Shown here piece by piece: positions 63,387 through 64,000 of a stretch of 64,000 nucleotides of DNA. This DNA comes from Ursus arctos. Taxonomy: Eukaryota > Chordata > Mammalia > Carnivora > Ursidae. Each line of letters begins with the position of its first letter. The first letter of the stretch is position 1. Location of the stretch: assembly GCF_023065955.2 (NCBI RefSeq), contig NW_026623008.1, positions 25,385,001 through 25,449,000 of the forward strand, read 5' to 3'. The notes below the pieces were generated by a model. It made no database searches and was not told where the DNA came from. It worked only from the letters and a program-made list of their open reading frames with translations. A program made the translations under genes and the position numbers.

Positions 63387-64000
63387 CATGAGTTGAATTG
63401 TGTCCCCTACAGTATGTTCAAATCCTAGATCCCCGGTACCTATGAATGTGACTTTATTTGGAAATAGTCTTTGTAGATATAATCAGGTTAAGATGAGGTC
63501 ACACTAGAGAGGGATGAGTGGTGTCCTTATAAGAAGAGGGAAATGTGGGGGCGCCTGATGGCACAGTCGTTAAGCGTCTGCCTTCGGCTCAGGGCGTGAT
63601 CCCGGCGTTCTGGGATCGAGCCCCACATCAGGCTTGCCGGCTGGGAGCCTGCTTCTTCCTCTTCCACTCCCCCTGCTTGTGTTCCCTCTCTTGCTGACTG
63701 TCTCTCTCTCAAATAAATAAATAAAATCTTTAAAAAAAAAAAAAAGAAGAAGAGGGAAATGTGGACACAGACGCAGAAGGAGGAGGCCATGCGGCGACGG
63801 ACGCAGGGGCGCAGCTGGGAGCCAGGGAACACCAGGGATGGCCCGCAACCACCAGACGCTAAGAACACACAGAGGGAGCCTCCCCTAGAGCCTTCTCAAG
63901 GAACGCAGCCTGGCCAACACCCTGATTTCGACCTTCTGGCCTCCAGAGACTACACTGCTGCTCTCTTGAAGTCCCAAGTTGTGGTCATTTGTCATAGCGC
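63387..64000 (+). mobile_element. MLT1-type MaLR LTR, runs off the right edge
   Basis: 'gtcatgagttgaattgtgtcccc', 'gtgactttatttggaaatagtctttgtagatataatcaggttaagatgaggtc', 'gtgtccttataagaagaggg', 'ggacacagacgcag' and, after the SINE, 'accctgatttcgaccttctggcctccagagac'. A mammalian-wide ERVL-MaLR solo LTR with no internal genes in view. Confidence 0.88.
63549..63746 (+). mobile_element. ursid-type SINEC inserted in the MLT1 LTR
   Basis: Full SINE with a small deletion in the box A region (GCGCCTGATGGCACAG). Perfect 18-bp TSD AAGAAGAGGGAAATGTGG at 63531-63548 and 63747-63764. Confidence 0.97.

Noticed and set aside
63549..63746. tRNA-like heads with box A and box B in the SINEs as tRNA genes
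   Set aside because: Each head is attached to a SINE body, A-tail and TSD and has mutated stem positions. None stands alone as a tRNA.

Overview
This is mammalian nuclear DNA from a carnivore, most probably a bear (Ursidae: giant panda, polar, brown or black bear). The best evidence is a family of about 200-bp tRNA-derived SINEs. Each copy has RNA polymerase III box A and B motifs, a pyrimidine-rich middle rich in CTTCCTCTCCCACTCC and TCTCTCGCTGGCTGTCTC, an AATAAATAAATAAAATCTTT 3' end, an A-tail and perfect or near-perfect target-site duplications (TSDs). That tail is the ursid form of the caniform SINEC family. Three copies carry the older tail shared with other caniforms.

I found no protein-coding gene that I can call with confidence. 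The long open frames lie in GC-rich or simple-repeat DNA, or are remnants of LINE-1 (L1) ORF2. One minus-strand stretch (33417-33779) has a strong splice donor, a plausible acceptor and an open, non-repetitive frame. It is listed only as a tentative exon. The window reads as intergenic or intronic DNA. There are no operons, bacterial genes, CRISPR arrays, rRNA genes or true tRNA genes.

Layout. 0-5 kb: old repeats (L2, MIR, MER5, L1M) in otherwise single-copy DNA, ending in a CCAAT/E-box cluster near 5.1 kb. 5.4-10 kb: SINE and a decayed antisense L1 with an apparent 5' UTR fused to a truncated ORF2. 10-26 kb: many MIR and L2 fragments, a palindromic MITE-like element, an old LTR and a 280-bp TATC satellite, with a GC-rich stretch around 20-22.5 kb. 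26-32 kb: nested L1 and SINE layers, including a twin-primed (internally inverted) L1 with 19-bp duplications. 32-37 kb: L2 remnants, the candidate exon and several AT-rich non-repeat blocks that look like conserved regulatory elements. 37-42.4 kb: a young L1 nested in an older L1. 42-50 kb: AT-rich DNA with MIR, L1 and LTR fragments. 50-64 kb: hAT fragments, more candidate regulatory blocks, microsatellites, a pair of near-identical SINEs, and an MLT1-type LTR running off the right edge.

The main structural story is layered retrotransposition. Insertion order can be read from nesting, and almost every young insertion still has its TSD. An odd large-scale pattern is that all eight SINEs left of 38.4 kb are on the minus strand and all six right of 39.2 kb are on the plus strand. 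Repeat names come from memory of consensus sequences, not from a database search. Boundaries of old repeats are approximate.
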